NCBI RefSeq assembly: GCF_002005205.3
Contig: NZ_CP019701.2
Span: 186,001-250,000, forward strand
DNA from: Rhizobium rhizogenes
GTDB lineage: Bacteria > Pseudomonadota > Alphaproteobacteria > Rhizobiales > Rhizobiaceae
DNA: 64,000 nt
Reading direction: 5' to 3'
Every line of letters begins with the position of its first letter. Within the stretch, counting starts at the first letter, position 1. This document shows, in pieces, positions 26,749 to 36,474 of this stretch. The position numbers and the translations under genes are program-made. The notes under the pieces were generated by a model that was not told the origin of the DNA, did not search any database, and worked only from the letters and a program-made list of their open reading frames with translations.

Positions 26749-28019
26749 GTGTGACGAAATCCTCGAAACGCTGGCTTTTTCTTGCGGCGACGCTTTGCGG
26801 TCTCGGTGCCGAGCCGATCAAGGCCTTTTCGCAGTCGCAAGACAGCCTCATGCCCTATGCGATGTTGCGCTCCCTGCAATTCGTGCAGGATTCCGTGGCG
26901 ATGGGTGATCATTCGGCGACCGAAATGCAGCGGTTTCTGCTGCAGACGATCGATGAGCGGCTTAAAAGCGCGCCTTCGGCGATCTTCAAGGACCCGCGTA
27001 ATGTCGATGCGGCACTTGTCTATGCGATGAGCGGCGGCAATCCCGCCACGCTTGAATTGCTGGTCGCGCGCGATGTGGATGGTAATTTCGACAGCCGTGT
27101 CGCCGACATCCTGCCCAAATACCTTTCCGGCAAGGGAACGCTGGTGGCGCAGAGCATTGCCGCCATGGTGCCCGAATATCGCGGCACGCGGATTGGTGCC
27201 TACCTGGCGCTGATCGGCGGCAATGTGACGATTCCGCGTGATCCGCTGGCGGCGCTCAGCTTCTACGACATAGCCCGGCTCGAAGCGCCAGGCACCATCG
27301 TGGAGGAGGCGGCGCTGCGCCGCTCGCTTGCCATCGCGGTCGAAGACGGCGATGCGGCGCGCGGTGTCGAATATGCGCAGCGCTATGCCCGGCGCTTCCT
27401 GCATTCGCCCTATGCCAGCCAGTTTGCGGATCTTCTGGTCTCGCTGGTGGTCAAGCGGGTCGATTCCATCAGCGAGGAAGCGATACAGGAAACATTCGCG
27501 ATGATGGATGCGGAGAGGCAGAAGGAGGCCTATCTGCGTCTCTCCCGCCTCGCGGCAATCAGCGGCAAGGATTCGCTGGCGCGCATGGCCGCACTGAAGG
27601 TGAAAGCTCTGTCGCCTGCCGCGCCGGACCAGCCGGAAGTGCAGGCAAATCTTTATGAGAGCCTTTCCAATATCGGCACGCCAGACGTGGTGAGCGCGAT
27701 CGAGACGATCGTTCAGATTCCCGACGCCCAGCTGTCGGATCGGGACAGGGCGCTGCGGGAGGCTGCAAGGGCGATAGCCGAACAGGTGGTTCGCCCGCCT
27801 TCCTTGCCCGGCGCTGATATCGACGCCGCCGCGGCGCAGAGCGCCGTGCCGAAACCTTCGCAGGATGAGGCGGCGGCCACCGGGGAAAAAAGCATATGGC
27901 GGGTTGAAACCCACAAGACTGACGATGAGGGCGAGAACGTCCGGCAGCTCGTGACGAGCGGCCGCAGCAAGCTCGATGAAATCGACAGCCTGTTGAAGAA
28001 AGGCGAGGGGGCACCATGA
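26745..28019 (+). CDS. motC: Periplasmic motor protein MotC
   Basis: 424 residues with a signal peptide (about 1-28, [20 protein letters not shown]). The mature part is helical, with repeats of TPR-like character ([20 protein letters not shown]). MotC is specific to rhizobial motors and, in Sinorhizobium, binds the periplasmic part of MotB and is needed for rotation. MotE, encoded in this window, is its folding factor. The GTG start overlaps the motB stop codon, and the 3' end overlaps fliK by ATGA. Confidence 0.92.
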   Translation: MSVTKSSKRWLFLAATLCGLGAEPIKAFSQSQDSLMPYAMLRSLQFVQDSVAMGDHSATEMQRFLLQTIDERLKSAPSAIFKDPRNVDAALVYAMSGGNPATLELLVARDVDGNFDSRVADILPKYLSGKGTLVAQSIAAMVPEYRGTRIGAYLALIGGNVTIPRDPLAALSFYDIARLEAPGTIVEEAALRRSLAIAVEDGDAARGVEYAQRYARRFLHSPYASQFADLLVSLVVKRVDSISEEAIQETFAMMDAERQKEAYLRLSRLAAISGKDSLARMAALKVKALSPAAPDQPEVQANLYESLSNIGTPDVVSAIETIVQIPDAQLSDRDRALREAARAIAEQVVRPPSLPGADIDAAAAQSAVPKPSQDEAAATGEKSIWRVETHKTDDEGENVRQLVTSGRSKLDEIDSLLKKGEGAP

Positions 28020-29368
28020 TCGACGCAACCATCAACGCGATAGTGAATGCGCCGCAGGCCGATCCGCGTGCGGGCAACACCGGTGCGCGGGATGACGCCA
28101 GGGGCGGTAGTTTCGGCGATGCGCTTTCCACGGTGCGCGACGAGCGGCCGCCACATTCGCGGCATCAGCAGGGGACAGGCTCGGCCGAAGGGCAGCATGC
28201 TCAGGCCGATGGTGAGGGGGAAAAGATGGATGTCCCGGTCAAGCGTCCCACGAATTTTCTGAATGTGGTCGCCAACGAGCATGGCGCGGAAGGTCGCACC
28301 CACGAGACGGTGGCCGAGTTTCAGAATGCGGTGAAAACCGCCCGCACATCGCCGGAGAATGGCAAGACCGGCAAGAAAACGAAGGACGATGCCGACAAGG
28401 ACGCCGAGACGGTGGCGGATGCGTTGGATCCCAGGCTCGCGGAGCTGAAAATGATCGCCGCCAATGCCGGCGATATCGCGACGGCCAAGACGCCGCTTGA
28501 GGAGATCGCCCAAGCGATTGCCGGCAAGGCCGATCCGGTAAAATCGGACAAGGCCGACATGCCGCGGGTAAAGACGGAGCCTTCGCTCAAGGACATGCAT
28601 ACCGGCATGGAGCCGGCCGGAAACGAAGTCGGATCTGGCTCCGACAACGAGGGCAGTGCTTCCACATTCCGTTTTTCCTCACCGCGTTCCGGTGCGGCCC
28701 GCGCTCTCGATATGAGCACGGTGCAGCGTGATGGCCGGGTCGAATTCGAAACCCGGGAGAGCGGCGGGAAGGCCGCCGATACCATAACGGTTCTCGATTC
28801 ACGGCGGTTCATCGGCCTCGCGCCGTCGTCCAACGCCTCGGCTTTGACCGGCCTTATCGCCAATGATCCCGAGTGGGTCAGCGCCATGCAGCCCGGTTCG
28901 GCGCTTTCCAATGCCGCTGCCCAGAGCAGCACAGGCAAGGTCGTGCATACGCTGAAGCTGCACATGACGCCGATCGAGCTGGGATCGGTGACGATGTCGC
29001 TGCGTCTTGCCGGTGACGAGCTCGCCGTTCACATGACGGTGGAGAGCGTCGCGGCCTATAAAAAGCTCCAGGAAGACAGCAAGAGCATCCTTGATGGCCT
29101 GAAAGCGCAGGGTCTGACGGTCGATAACATCACCATCAGCATCGCTTCTTCGGACAAGAGTGACCAAACGGGCACACAAGGCAACAATCAGCAAAATCAG
29201 CAGGCGCAGCAGCAGGGCCAGCAGGCGGCTGCAGGACGCAACCGTGACGAGTCCGGCGCACGGGATGGCCGGCAAGGCAATGGTGATAATTTGGGGGTGC
29301 ATAATGAAGGCATGGATGGCGCTCTCGGCTCTGGCCGTTCTTCTGCTGACAATGGCGTCTACCTCTGA
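28016..29368 (+). CDS. fliK: Hook-length control protein FliK (formerly MotD)
   Basis: 450 residues. The N-terminal two thirds are low-complexity and charged. The C-terminal FliK domain is at about 305-385 (KLHMTPIELGSVTMSLRLAG, then ESVAAYKKLQEDSKSILDGL), followed by a Gln-rich tail. Secreted ruler that triggers FlhB switching. In rhizobia the gene was first named motD and later shown to be fliK. The tail overlaps the start of the transglycosylase gene by 65 bp in another frame. Confidence 0.92.
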   Translation: MIDATINAIVNAPQADPRAGNTGARDDARGGSFGDALSTVRDERPPHSRHQQGTGSAEGQHAQADGEGEKMDVPVKRPTNFLNVVANEHGAEGRTHETVAEFQNAVKTARTSPENGKTGKKTKDDADKDAETVADALDPRLAELKMIAANAGDIATAKTPLEEIAQAIAGKADPVKSDKADMPRVKTEPSLKDMHTGMEPAGNEVGSGSDNEGSASTFRFSSPRSGAARALDMSTVQRDGRVEFETRESGGKAADTITVLDSRRFIGLAPSSNASALTGLIANDPEWVSAMQPGSALSNAAAQSSTGKVVHTLKLHMTPIELGSVTMSLRLAGDELAVHMTVESVAAYKKLQEDSKSILDGLKAQGLTVDNITISIASSDKSDQTGTQGNNQQNQQAQQQGQQAAAGRNRDESGARDGRQGNGDNLGVHNEGMDGALGSGRSSADNGVYL

Positions 29369-29882
29369 AAACGCCTCGGCTTCCGCAACATCAGGTGCCT
29401 GTGAAAGGGAAATTCAGTCCGCCGCGCGCAAATATGGCGTGCCGGAGGGAATTCTCTACTCCGTCGGCCTGACCGAGACGGGCCGCAAGGGCAAGCTGGA
29501 CCCCAATGCCATGAATATCGAGGGAAAACCGGTATTTGCCTCGTCCACGGAGGAGGCATTGTCCACTTTCGAGGCGGCGAAGCGCAATGGCGCCAAGCTG
29601 ATCGATCTCGGCTGCATGCAGATAAACCACTATTTTCATGGCGAAAACTTCGCATCGACGCGTGAGATGTTCGATCCGCGCCGCAATGTCGAATATGCTG
29701 CCATGTTCCTGCGCAATCTTCACAACAGGCATGAAACCTGGACCATGGCGGTCGCGCGTTATCATGCCGGTCCCAACAATGACCCGGCGCAGAAGAAATA
29801 TGTCTGCCGGGTAATCGCCAATCTGGTGGCGACGGGCTACGGAAAATGGACCGCCAACGCGAAAAACTTCTGCGACGGATAA
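29304..29882 (+). CDS. Lytic transglycosylase (SLT domain), probably flagellar
   Basis: 192 residues with a signal peptide (about 1-27, ALAVLLLTMASTSENASASA). The SLT fold has catalytic Glu58 (YSVGLTETGRKG), then DLGCMQINHYFHG and AVARYHAGPN. It cleaves peptidoglycan to let the rod through the wall. The FlgJ in this island has only the rod-binding domain, so a separate muramidase such as this is needed. Good ribosome binding site (GGGGG, 6-nt gap). The 65-bp overlap with fliK suggests coupled expression. Confidence 0.9.
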   Translation: MKAWMALSALAVLLLTMASTSENASASATSGACEREIQSAARKYGVPEGILYSVGLTETGRKGKLDPNAMNIEGKPVFASSTEEALSTFEAAKRNGAKLIDLGCMQINHYFHGENFASTREMFDPRRNVEYAAMFLRNLHNRHETWTMAVARYHAGPNNDPAQKKYVCRVIANLVATGYGKWTANAKNFCDG

Positions 29883-29991
29883 CAACCTGAAATTGCTTTC
29901 AGGCGACGCAGGACTCGCATTTTGAAATGTGGCGATAGATTGATCGAAAAAAGGCATTTCAAGCGGTTTTTTCGGAATTTTGAAATTTCTA

Positions 29992-30071
29992 CACAAAAAT
30001 TTTGTGCCATATATGGTTAACAACCACTATATATAGATCAAATCGGCACAAAATAGTTAATCAATTATTAA
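29992..30071 (+). promoter_or_regulatory. rem promoter region with dyads and CtrA-like sites
   Basis: An AT-rich stretch holds four signals. There is a perfect inverted repeat CACAAAA-A-TTTTGTG (29992-30006). TTTTGTGCC (30000-30008) faces GGCACAAAA (30045-30053). ATGGTTAA (30013-30020) is the complement of TTAACCAT. TTAA-TCAATTA-TTAA (30057-30071) fits the CtrA full site. The rem start is 94 bp further on. Operators for VisNR and CtrA are plausible; neither is shown. Confidence 0.5.
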
Positions 30072-30164
30072 TAACTATCGATGATTTCCTACAGTTGTCG
30101 CTGAATCCCCCGATTCGTACCAATGCCACATTGGAAAACACCACACTGATTCGGAGGCGGACGA

Positions 30165-30836
30165 ATGATCGTAGTGGTTGATGAGCGCGAGCTCGTTAAA
30201 GACGGCTATACATCTCTATTTGGGCGTGAGGGCATCCCCTCGACCGGTTTCGATCCGGCCGAATTCGGGGAATGGGTCTCGACGGCGGCGGAAAGCGATC
30301 TGGCGGCCGTGGAGGCCTTCCTGATCGGCCAGGGCGACCGGAGCTATTCCTTGCCGAAGGCGATCCGGGATCGCACGACGGCGCCGGTGATCGCGGTCAG
30401 CGACCAGCCCTCGCTGGAATCGACGCTGGCGCTGTTCGATAGCGGCGTCGACGATGTCGTGCGCAAGCCGGTTCACCCCCGTGAAATCCTTGCACGTGCG
30501 GCGGCGATCCGTCGCCGGCTGCAGGTCATCTCGAACTTCACCGATGCCGGACCTATCCGGGTTTTCTCCGATGGCCGTGATCCGGAAGTCGGTGGTGAAG
30601 TATTTCCCCTGCCGCGCCGCGAGCGCCGCATCCTCGAATATTTGATCGCCAATCGCGGACGCCGCGTTTCCAAGGCGCAGATTTTCAATGCCATCTACGG
30701 CATCTTCGATGATGACGTCGAAGAGAATGTCGTTGAAAGCCATATCAGCAAATTGCGCAAGAAGCTGCGCAAGAAGCTCGGCTACGATCCGGTCGATTCC
30801 AAGCGGTTCCTCGGCTACAGCATTGATTGGCAATGA
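30165..30836 (+). CDS. rem: Rem, OmpR-type master regulator of motility
   Basis: Orphan response regulator that in Sinorhizobium is controlled by VisNR and activates flagellar genes. 223 residues: receiver domain 1-115 and C-terminal winged helix ([40 protein letters not shown]). In the receiver the acidic pair Asp6-Glu7, Ser79 and Lys101 (VRKPVHP) are kept, but the position of the phosphorylated Asp is Glu50 (AAVEAFL). It is probably active without phosphorylation. No kinase gene is nearby. Ribosome binding site GGAGG, 7 nt before ATG. Confidence 0.93.
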   Translation: MIVVVDERELVKDGYTSLFGREGIPSTGFDPAEFGEWVSTAAESDLAAVEAFLIGQGDRSYSLPKAIRDRTTAPVIAVSDQPSLESTLALFDSGVDDVVRKPVHPREILARAAAIRRRLQVISNFTDAGPIRVFSDGRDPEVGGEVFPLPRRERRILEYLIANRGRRVSKAQIFNAIYGIFDDDVEENVVESHISKLRKKLRKKLGYDPVDSKRFLGYSIDWQ

Positions 30837-30847
30837 TCTTCATTGAC

Positions 30848-30871
30848 CCGCGTGGTCTTTTTCAAACGCGG
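30848..30871 (+). terminator. Weak stem-loop after rem
   Basis: CCGCGT / ACGCGG with a 12-nt loop containing a T run, just after the rem stop codon. No T run follows the stem, so termination is doubtful. Confidence 0.25.
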
Positions 30872-30884
30872 TATTTCAGACAGC

Positions 30885-30907
30885 TTCACGCAAGCCAAAC
30901 GCTTTAC
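30885..30907 (+). promoter_or_regulatory. Promoter-like motif before flgE
   Basis: TTCACGCAAGCCA, identical over 13 bases to the motif before motA, then TTAC at the position of CTAG (8-base spacer after CGCAAGC). It lies 34 nt before the flgE start. Confidence 0.5.
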
Positions 30908-30941
30908 CTTCTCCCTGAAAGATGACCACGAGGGTTTTTGA

Positions 30942-32222
30942 ATGAGTATTTTCGGCACTATGCGAACCGGTGTGTCCGGCATGAATGCACAGGCGAACAA
31001 GCTGGGCACCGTGGGCGACAACATCGCCAACGCAAGCACCACCGGCTACAAGCGCGCATCGACGTCGTTCTCCTCGCTCGTTCTGCCCTCCTCGTCGGGC
31101 AGCTATGCCTCCGGCGGCGTGCAGTCCAACGTTCGCTACAGCATTTCGGAGCAGGGCAACCTCTCCTACACCACCTCGAGCACCGATCTTGCCATTCAGG
31201 GCAATGGCTTCTTCGTGGTTCAGGACGGTGCAGGCACACCTTACCTTACGCGCGCTGGTTCCTTCGTGAAGAATGCCGAAGGCTACCTCGAAAACGCAGC
31301 GGGCTTCCAGCTGATGGGTTACCCCTACGGCTCCAACCCGCCGGCGGCTGTCGTCAATGGCTTTACGGGTCTCGAGGCCATCAACGTCAACAATTTCGGC
31401 CTGACCGCATCGCCCTCCACGCAGGGCAGCTTCCCGGCCAACCTCAATCGTGAAGATACGGCTGTCGCGGCGGCATCGCTTCCAAGCACCAACTCCGCAA
31501 CTGCGACGTTCGGTAACAAGACGTCGTTAACGGCATTCGATAGCGGTGGCGCTAAGGTACTCTACGATTTCTACTATACCAAGACTGGCGACAATACTTG
31601 GGAAGTGGCGGTTTATCGTCAGGATCAGTCGACGAATGGCGGTTTTCCGTATACGGCTACGCCGGCATCGAACCTCGTTCAGGAAAGTGTCACGTTGACG
31701 TTCGATCCTGCGACCAACAAGCTCACCACCACGTCGGATAATTCGATTACGATCAATGATCAGGTCAGCGGCGTGGCGCAGGCGATCAACATCGACCTTT
31801 CGGAGATGACGCAGTTCTCGACCAAGTTCACACCCGGCACCGCGGTTCTGAACGGCAACGGTCCGAGCCAGATCAAGGATGTCGAGATCGGCAAGGACGG
31901 CGTGGTGACGGCGGTTTATCAGGATGGCGGCCGCCGTAATATCTACCAGCTGGCGCTGGCAACCGTGCCGAGCGTCGACAACCTCAGCCCGCAGAACGGC
32001 AACGTTTATCTGCCGAGCAACGAGTCGGGTGTCGTCACCATCGGTTTCGCGCAGACGGGCAGCTTCGGCTACATCCAGAAGGGCGCGCTGGAAGGTTCGA
32101 ACGTCGATATCGCCAGCGAACTCACCGACATGATTGAATCCCAGCGTATCTATACCGCGAATTCGAAGGTCTTCCAGACTGGATCGGATTTGATGGATGT
32201 CCTGATCAATCTGAAGAGATAG
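30942..32222 (+). CDS. flgE: Flagellar hook protein FlgE
   Basis: Hook subunit, 426 residues. The N-terminal motif is DNIANASTTGYKRASTSFSS and the C-terminal one LEGSNVDIASELTDMIESQR. Between them are the hook D1/D2 domains, with FFVVQDGAGTPYLTRAGSFV. First gene of a run of seven close genes up to fliQ that probably form one operon. Confidence 0.95.
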   Translation: MSIFGTMRTGVSGMNAQANKLGTVGDNIANASTTGYKRASTSFSSLVLPSSSGSYASGGVQSNVRYSISEQGNLSYTTSSTDLAIQGNGFFVVQDGAGTPYLTRAGSFVKNAEGYLENAAGFQLMGYPYGSNPPAAVVNGFTGLEAINVNNFGLTASPSTQGSFPANLNREDTAVAAASLPSTNSATATFGNKTSLTAFDSGGAKVLYDFYYTKTGDNTWEVAVYRQDQSTNGGFPYTATPASNLVQESVTLTFDPATNKLTTTSDNSITINDQVSGVAQAINIDLSEMTQFSTKFTPGTAVLNGNGPSQIKDVEIGKDGVVTAVYQDGGRRNIYQLALATVPSVDNLSPQNGNVYLPSNESGVVTIGFAQTGSFGYIQKGALEGSNVDIASELTDMIESQRIYTANSKVFQTGSDLMDVLINLKR

Positions 32223-32244
32223 TAATTCCTACGGGGACAGATGA

Positions 32245-33738
32245 ATGTCGCTCACGTCAGCAATGAATACTGCGCAGTCGATTTTCAATAATACAGGTAA
32301 GCAGACGGACGTTACCGCCAAGAATATTGCCAATGTCGGCAATGCGAATTACGTCAAGCGAACCGCCATTCTCGGCACGACCATGGCCGGTGCGACTATC
32401 GTCACCAATGGCCGTGCCCAGAATGAGAGTCTTCTCAGGCAGACGATCTCCAGCGCCTCGCTGGCCACCGGTCAGAATACCGTTCTGACCGGTCTGGAGG
32501 AGGTGAGGAGCATTTTCGGCAGCAACAATTACGAAAGCGCGCCGTCCACCTACATGGAGGAACTGCTGAAGAGCCTTAGCAGCTACGCTGCCAAGCCGAG
32601 CAATGCCGCTCTGGCGGCGACTGCTGTGACCTCCGCTTCGGATGTCGCCAGTTCGCTGAACAAGGCATCGGCCGAATTGCAGGCCATGCGCCTGCGCGCC
32701 GACAAGGAAATGTCCCTTCAGGTCGACAAGCTGAACGGCCTGCTTGCGAAATTCGAGGAAGCCAACAACGAGGTCAAGGCACAGACGGCGATCGGTGGTG
32801 ATCCGAGCGACGCCCTTGATCAGCGCGAAACCTTGCTGAAGGACATTTCGTCCATCATCGGCATCAATGTCGTCAATCGTCCAAACAACGATGTGGCGCT
32901 TTATACGACGGAAGGCGCGACCCTGTTCGAGATCGTGCCGCGCAAGGTGACCTTCAAGGCGCAGCCGGGCTACGACGCCACGACCACGGGCAATGCGATC
33001 TATGTCGATGGTGTGGCACTGAAGGCGGGTAGCGGCAGCAACACGACGGCGGAAGGATCGCTGCAGGGTCTGATGCAGATCCGCGACGACCTCGCGCCGA
33101 CCATGCAGAGCCAGCTCGACGAAATCGCCCGTGGCCTGATCTCCATGTTTGCGGAAAAGCCGATTACCCAGCCGGCGCCGCCCGCGACCCCTTTGACGGC
33201 CAAACCCGGCCTGTTCACCTGGTCGACGGCCACCTCGACAAGCGAGATTCCTCCGGATGGCGTGATCGTTCCCGGTCTTGCTGCGAGCATTACCGTCAAC
33301 TCCGCGTTAATTATTTCGCAAGGTGGAAACCCGGAATTGTTGCGCGACGGCGGCATCAACGGTACCGCTTATGTCGTCAATACCACGGCTACGGGTGGAA
33401 CCGGGTTTTCCGCTCTGATCGACAGCTATGTGACCGCATTCGACGCGCCCATGAATTTTGCCGCGTCGACACGTATCGATACGAATACCAGCATCCTGAA
33501 ATACGGCACCAACTCGATGGGTTGGCTCGAACAGGAACGATCCGGTGCGACTTCGGCGAACGAAGCGAAAAGCGCGCTCTATGAGCGCTCCGCCACCTCC
33601 TATTCGAACAACACGGCGGTTAGCCTGGATGAGGAGCTTTCGCTGCTCATGGACATCGAGCAGTCCTATAAGGCAGCCACGAAGCTGGTGACCACCGTCG
33701 ATGAAATGCTCAAGTCCTTGATGGACATGGTGAGGTAA
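32245..33738 (+). CDS. flgK: Hook-filament junction protein FlgK
   Basis: HAP1, joins hook and filament. 497 residues. N-terminal TAKNIANVGNANYVKRTAIL and the FlgK-type SSYAAKPSNAALAATAV; the C-terminus LSLLMDIEQSYKAATKLVTT is typical. Followed 3 bp later by flgL. Confidence 0.92.
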   Translation: MSLTSAMNTAQSIFNNTGKQTDVTAKNIANVGNANYVKRTAILGTTMAGATIVTNGRAQNESLLRQTISSASLATGQNTVLTGLEEVRSIFGSNNYESAPSTYMEELLKSLSSYAAKPSNAALAATAVTSASDVASSLNKASAELQAMRLRADKEMSLQVDKLNGLLAKFEEANNEVKAQTAIGGDPSDALDQRETLLKDISSIIGINVVNRPNNDVALYTTEGATLFEIVPRKVTFKAQPGYDATTTGNAIYVDGVALKAGSGSNTTAEGSLQGLMQIRDDLAPTMQSQLDEIARGLISMFAEKPITQPAPPATPLTAKPGLFTWSTATSTSEIPPDGVIVPGLAASITVNSALIISQGGNPELLRDGGINGTAYVVNTTATGGTGFSALIDSYVTAFDAPMNFAASTRIDTNTSILKYGTNSMGWLEQERSGATSANEAKSALYERSATSYSNNTAVSLDEELSLLMDIEQSYKAATKLVTTVDEMLKSLMDMVR

Positions 33739-33741
33739 AAG

Positions 33742-34845
33742 ATGAAAACGTCATTCATTTCATCGCTGGCGATGCAGAACAGCATGCGCAGCACCATCCT
33801 CAAGGCTCAGCTTGAGATGACCAAGCTGAATACCGAACTGACGACGGGCAAGCACGCGGATTTGGGCGTCACGCTGGGCGCCAATACGGCCCGCAGCCTC
33901 GATCTCAATCGGGATGTGGAGCGGATTTCCTCGCTTGTCACGGTCAATTCCTTCGCCACGCAGCGCCTTGAATCGTCGCAGACGGCATTGGACGGCATGG
34001 CAAAGGCCGCCGAGGAGATTCTCGGCGTTCTGGTGCCGAATACGACCAGCGAGCAGCCCACGCTTGCCACCGTGAACCAGAAAATCTCGAATGCGCTCAA
34101 CAATTTCACCAGTTTTGCAAACACGGCGGTCGACGGGGAATATCTGTTTTCCGGTACGAATACGGATGTGAAACCGGTTGATGACTATTTCGCCGATGGT
34201 TCACCCCTGAAGGCGGCCTATGATGCCGAATTGAACCATTTCATGGCATCGCAGACGCCGCCGGTGGGCAACATCGCCAACCTGTCCAAGGAACAGGTCA
34301 ACGATTTCATGACCCATATGGAAGGCGTGTTCAACGGCACGACGACCGTGACCAACCCGCCGCACAGCAGTCTCGCCGCCGGACAGAACGTCGATTTCTG
34401 GACGACATTCGGCTCCAAGGCCAGCGACACCAATATGACGAGCCGCATCAGCCAGAACGAAGTGATCGAGACGTCGACCAACAGCAATTCGCAGGGCATG
34501 CGTTATTTTATGATGACGGCCATGACGACGATGACCTTCCTTGACGACAAGGTCCCCAGCGACGTTCGCGAAGCGGTTGCCACCCGTGCTGTTACGACGA
34601 TCGGTACCGCGATCGACGGTTTGAACCAGCAGGTAAGCGGTCTCGGCCTTTCCCAGGAACGCGTCAAGAAGTCGAACGACTCCCTGGCCGCGCAGAAGAA
34701 GATCATCGAGACGCATCTGCTGGATATCGAGGGCATCGATACCTACGAGGCGAAGACCCGTCTCGATCTGCTGCAGCAGCAGATCGAAATCGCATACAGC
34801 CTGACGTCACGTCTGCAAAAAATGAGTCTGGTGAACTACCTCTGA
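33742..34845 (+). CDS. flgL: Hook-filament junction protein FlgL
   Basis: HAP3, second junction protein, flagellin-like. 367 residues, with N-terminal SMRSTILKAQLEMTKLNTEL, the TVDGEYLFSGTNTDVKPVDD motif, and C-terminal YEAKTRLDLLQQQIEIAYSL. FlgN, a candidate for which is encoded 6 kb downstream, would be its export chaperone. Confidence 0.92.
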   Translation: MKTSFISSLAMQNSMRSTILKAQLEMTKLNTELTTGKHADLGVTLGANTARSLDLNRDVERISSLVTVNSFATQRLESSQTALDGMAKAAEEILGVLVPNTTSEQPTLATVNQKISNALNNFTSFANTAVDGEYLFSGTNTDVKPVDDYFADGSPLKAAYDAELNHFMASQTPPVGNIANLSKEQVNDFMTHMEGVFNGTTTVTNPPHSSLAAGQNVDFWTTFGSKASDTNMTSRISQNEVIETSTNSNSQGMRYFMMTAMTTMTFLDDKVPSDVREAVATRAVTTIGTAIDGLNQQVSGLGLSQERVKKSNDSLAAQKKIIETHLLDIEGIDTYEAKTRLDLLQQQIEIAYSLTSRLQKMSLVNYL

Positions 34846-34879
34846 TGAGCAGGGGTGGCGGCAGATAAAGGATACATGA

Positions 34880-35224
34880 ATGTACCAGTTTTCCTACGCC
34901 GAAATCATGGAGGATGGTGTCGCCAACGCGAAGGATCGCGAGCGGCAGGCGTTGACAAAATCGATCGAACTGCTGGCGGAAGCGAGGGATTCTTCCTCCC
35001 AGCGCCATACGATCGAGGCGCTCTTTTACACTCGGCGGGTCTGGATCCGCTTCATTGAGGACCTCAAGCAGCCGGATAATCAGCTGGCCATGGAACTGAG
35101 GGCCAATCTGATCTCGATCGCGATCTGGATCTTGAAAGAGTGCGAACTGATCCGGAAACGTCAGTCGACGAATTTCCAGGGCATAATTGACGTGACAACC
35201 ATCATCAGGGATGGACTGAAATGA
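34880..35224 (+). CDS. flaF: Flagellin synthesis regulator FlaF
   Basis: 114 residues, helical and soluble, matching the FlaF family ([20 protein letters not shown]). In Caulobacter and Brucella FlaF is needed for flagellin production and acts opposite to FlbT. Start has AAGGA upstream. Its stop codon overlaps the flbT start (ATGA), so the two antagonists are translated together. Confidence 0.9.
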   Translation: MYQFSYAEIMEDGVANAKDRERQALTKSIELLAEARDSSSQRHTIEALFYTRRVWIRFIEDLKQPDNQLAMELRANLISIAIWILKECELIRKRQSTNFQGIIDVTTIIRDGLK

Positions 35225-35670
35225 AAAGTACACTTCGAATTTCGCTGAAATCGGGCGAAAAGATTTTCATCAACGGCGCGGTTTTGCGGGTGGATCGCAA
35301 GGTGGCGCTCGAGTTCCTGAACGATGTCACGTTCCTGCTTGAAAACCACGTGCTGCAGCCGGAGCAGGCGACAACGCCGCTCAGGCAGCTCTATTTCATC
35401 GCGCAGATGATCCTCATCAACCCGGAAGGGCGCGAACAGTCCACCAACATGTTCCGCAAGTCCGTAAGCATGCTGCTCAACTGCTTCCAGCACGATGAGG
35501 TTCTGGCTGAACTCAAGCGGATCGACGGTCTGGTTGCCTCGGGCAAGGCCTTCGAAGCGCTGAAGGCAATCCGCGGTCTTTATCCGACCGAGGAGAAAAT
35601 CCTCAATAATCAGGAAATGACCCCCGCAACGATCGAACAGATTCGCAAGGAGATCGCACCATGGCGGTAG
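35221..35670 (+). CDS. flbT: Flagellin mRNA regulator FlbT
   Basis: 149 residues, FlbT family ([20 protein letters not shown], then [20 protein letters not shown]). In Caulobacter FlbT binds the 5' leader of flagellin mRNA and alters its stability. Here the flaA, flaB and flaC leaders share a hairpin that could be the target. It overlaps flaF by 4 bp and flgD by 10 bp. Confidence 0.92.
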   Translation: MKSTLRISLKSGEKIFINGAVLRVDRKVALEFLNDVTFLLENHVLQPEQATTPLRQLYFIAQMILINPEGREQSTNMFRKSVSMLLNCFQHDEVLAELKRIDGLVASGKAFEALKAIRGLYPTEEKILNNQEMTPATIEQIRKEIAPWR

Positions 35671-36131
35671 ATGCAGTCACTTCGGCAGCCTCTAACCCCT
35701 GGGCAAATGCCGGGGCGAGCAGTTCCGACAGCAGCGCGGCTTCGCTGAACTACGACAGCTTCCTGAAGCTTCTCATCGCCCAGATGAAGAACCAGGATCC
35801 GACCAGCCCGATGGACGCCGGCGAGCAGATGTCGCAGCTCGCCAGCTTCTCGCAGGTCGAGCAGACCATCAAGACCAACACCCACCTGAAGAGCATGCTG
35901 CAGGCGGAAGCCCTGACGCGCGCCTCCGATCTGGTCGGCAAGACGGTCAAGAGCGCCGACGACAAGGTCACGGGCGTGGTAAAAGAAGTCGAAGTCTATT
36001 CGGACGGTGTCGTCGCGATTACCGAAGCTGGTGACAAAGTGCTGCTGCAGGCCGGTGTCACCTTCTCGAATGGCCCGATCGCGAGTACACCTGATACCGG
36101 TACCGATTCGGATAAACCTGCCGATTCGTGA
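35661..36131 (+). CDS. flgD: Hook-capping protein FlgD
   Basis: Scaffold for hook assembly. At 156 residues it is shorter than the usual 220-240. The N-terminal FlgD signature is [20 protein letters not shown], followed by [20 protein letters not shown]. The C-terminal hook-capping domain is reduced, ending in an Asp/Thr-rich tail. A good ribosome binding site (AAGGAG) lies inside flbT. Confidence 0.92.
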   Translation: MAVDAVTSAASNPWANAGASSSDSSAASLNYDSFLKLLIAQMKNQDPTSPMDAGEQMSQLASFSQVEQTIKTNTHLKSMLQAEALTRASDLVGKTVKSADDKVTGVVKEVEVYSDGVVAITEAGDKVLLQAGVTFSNGPIASTPDTGTDSDKPADS

Positions 36132-36180
36132 TATTGAAAAGGCGGCATGAGGTCGCCTTTCAGGAACAGAGGACGCGACG

Positions 36181-36447
36181 ATGAACGAGGCCGATGCGCT
36201 TGATATCATGCAAGCGGCAGTCTGGACGGTTCTCGTCGCGGCCGGTCCGGCCGTTCTGGCCGCCATGATCGTCGGTGTCGCCATTGCCTTTATCCAGGCC
36301 CTGACCCAGGTTCAGGAAATGACGCTGACCTTCGTTCCCAAGATCGTGACGATCATGATCGTTCTCGGCGTTGCCGCCCCCTTCGTGGGCGCGCAGATCG
36401 CCCTTTTTTCCAATCTCGTCTTTTCGCGAGTCCAATCCGGTTTCTGA
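36181..36447 (+). CDS. fliQ: Flagellar export gate protein FliQ
   Basis: 88 residues with two membrane helices (about 14-38 and 51-72). Motifs AGPAVLAAMIVGVAIAFIQA and LTQVQEMTLTFVPKIVTIMI are standard. Forms the gate with FliP and FliR. Last gene of the flgE run; flhA starts 158 bp later behind its own promoter-like motif. Confidence 0.95.
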   Translation: MNEADALDIMQAAVWTVLVAAGPAVLAAMIVGVAIAFIQALTQVQEMTLTFVPKIVTIMIVLGVAAPFVGAQIALFSNLVFSRVQSGF

Positions 36448-36474
36448 CGTTCGTCCCGTTGGATGACACCCTCG

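Noticed and set aside
29304..29368. Frameshift joining fliK and the transglycosylase gene
   Set aside because: The downstream gene has its own ribosome binding site, start codon and signal peptide, and FliK ends in its usual Gln-rich tail; they are two overlapping genes.
34703..35233. 176-codon minus-strand open frame over flaF
   Set aside because: Opposite flaF, which has a family match, a ribosome binding site and coupling to flbT.
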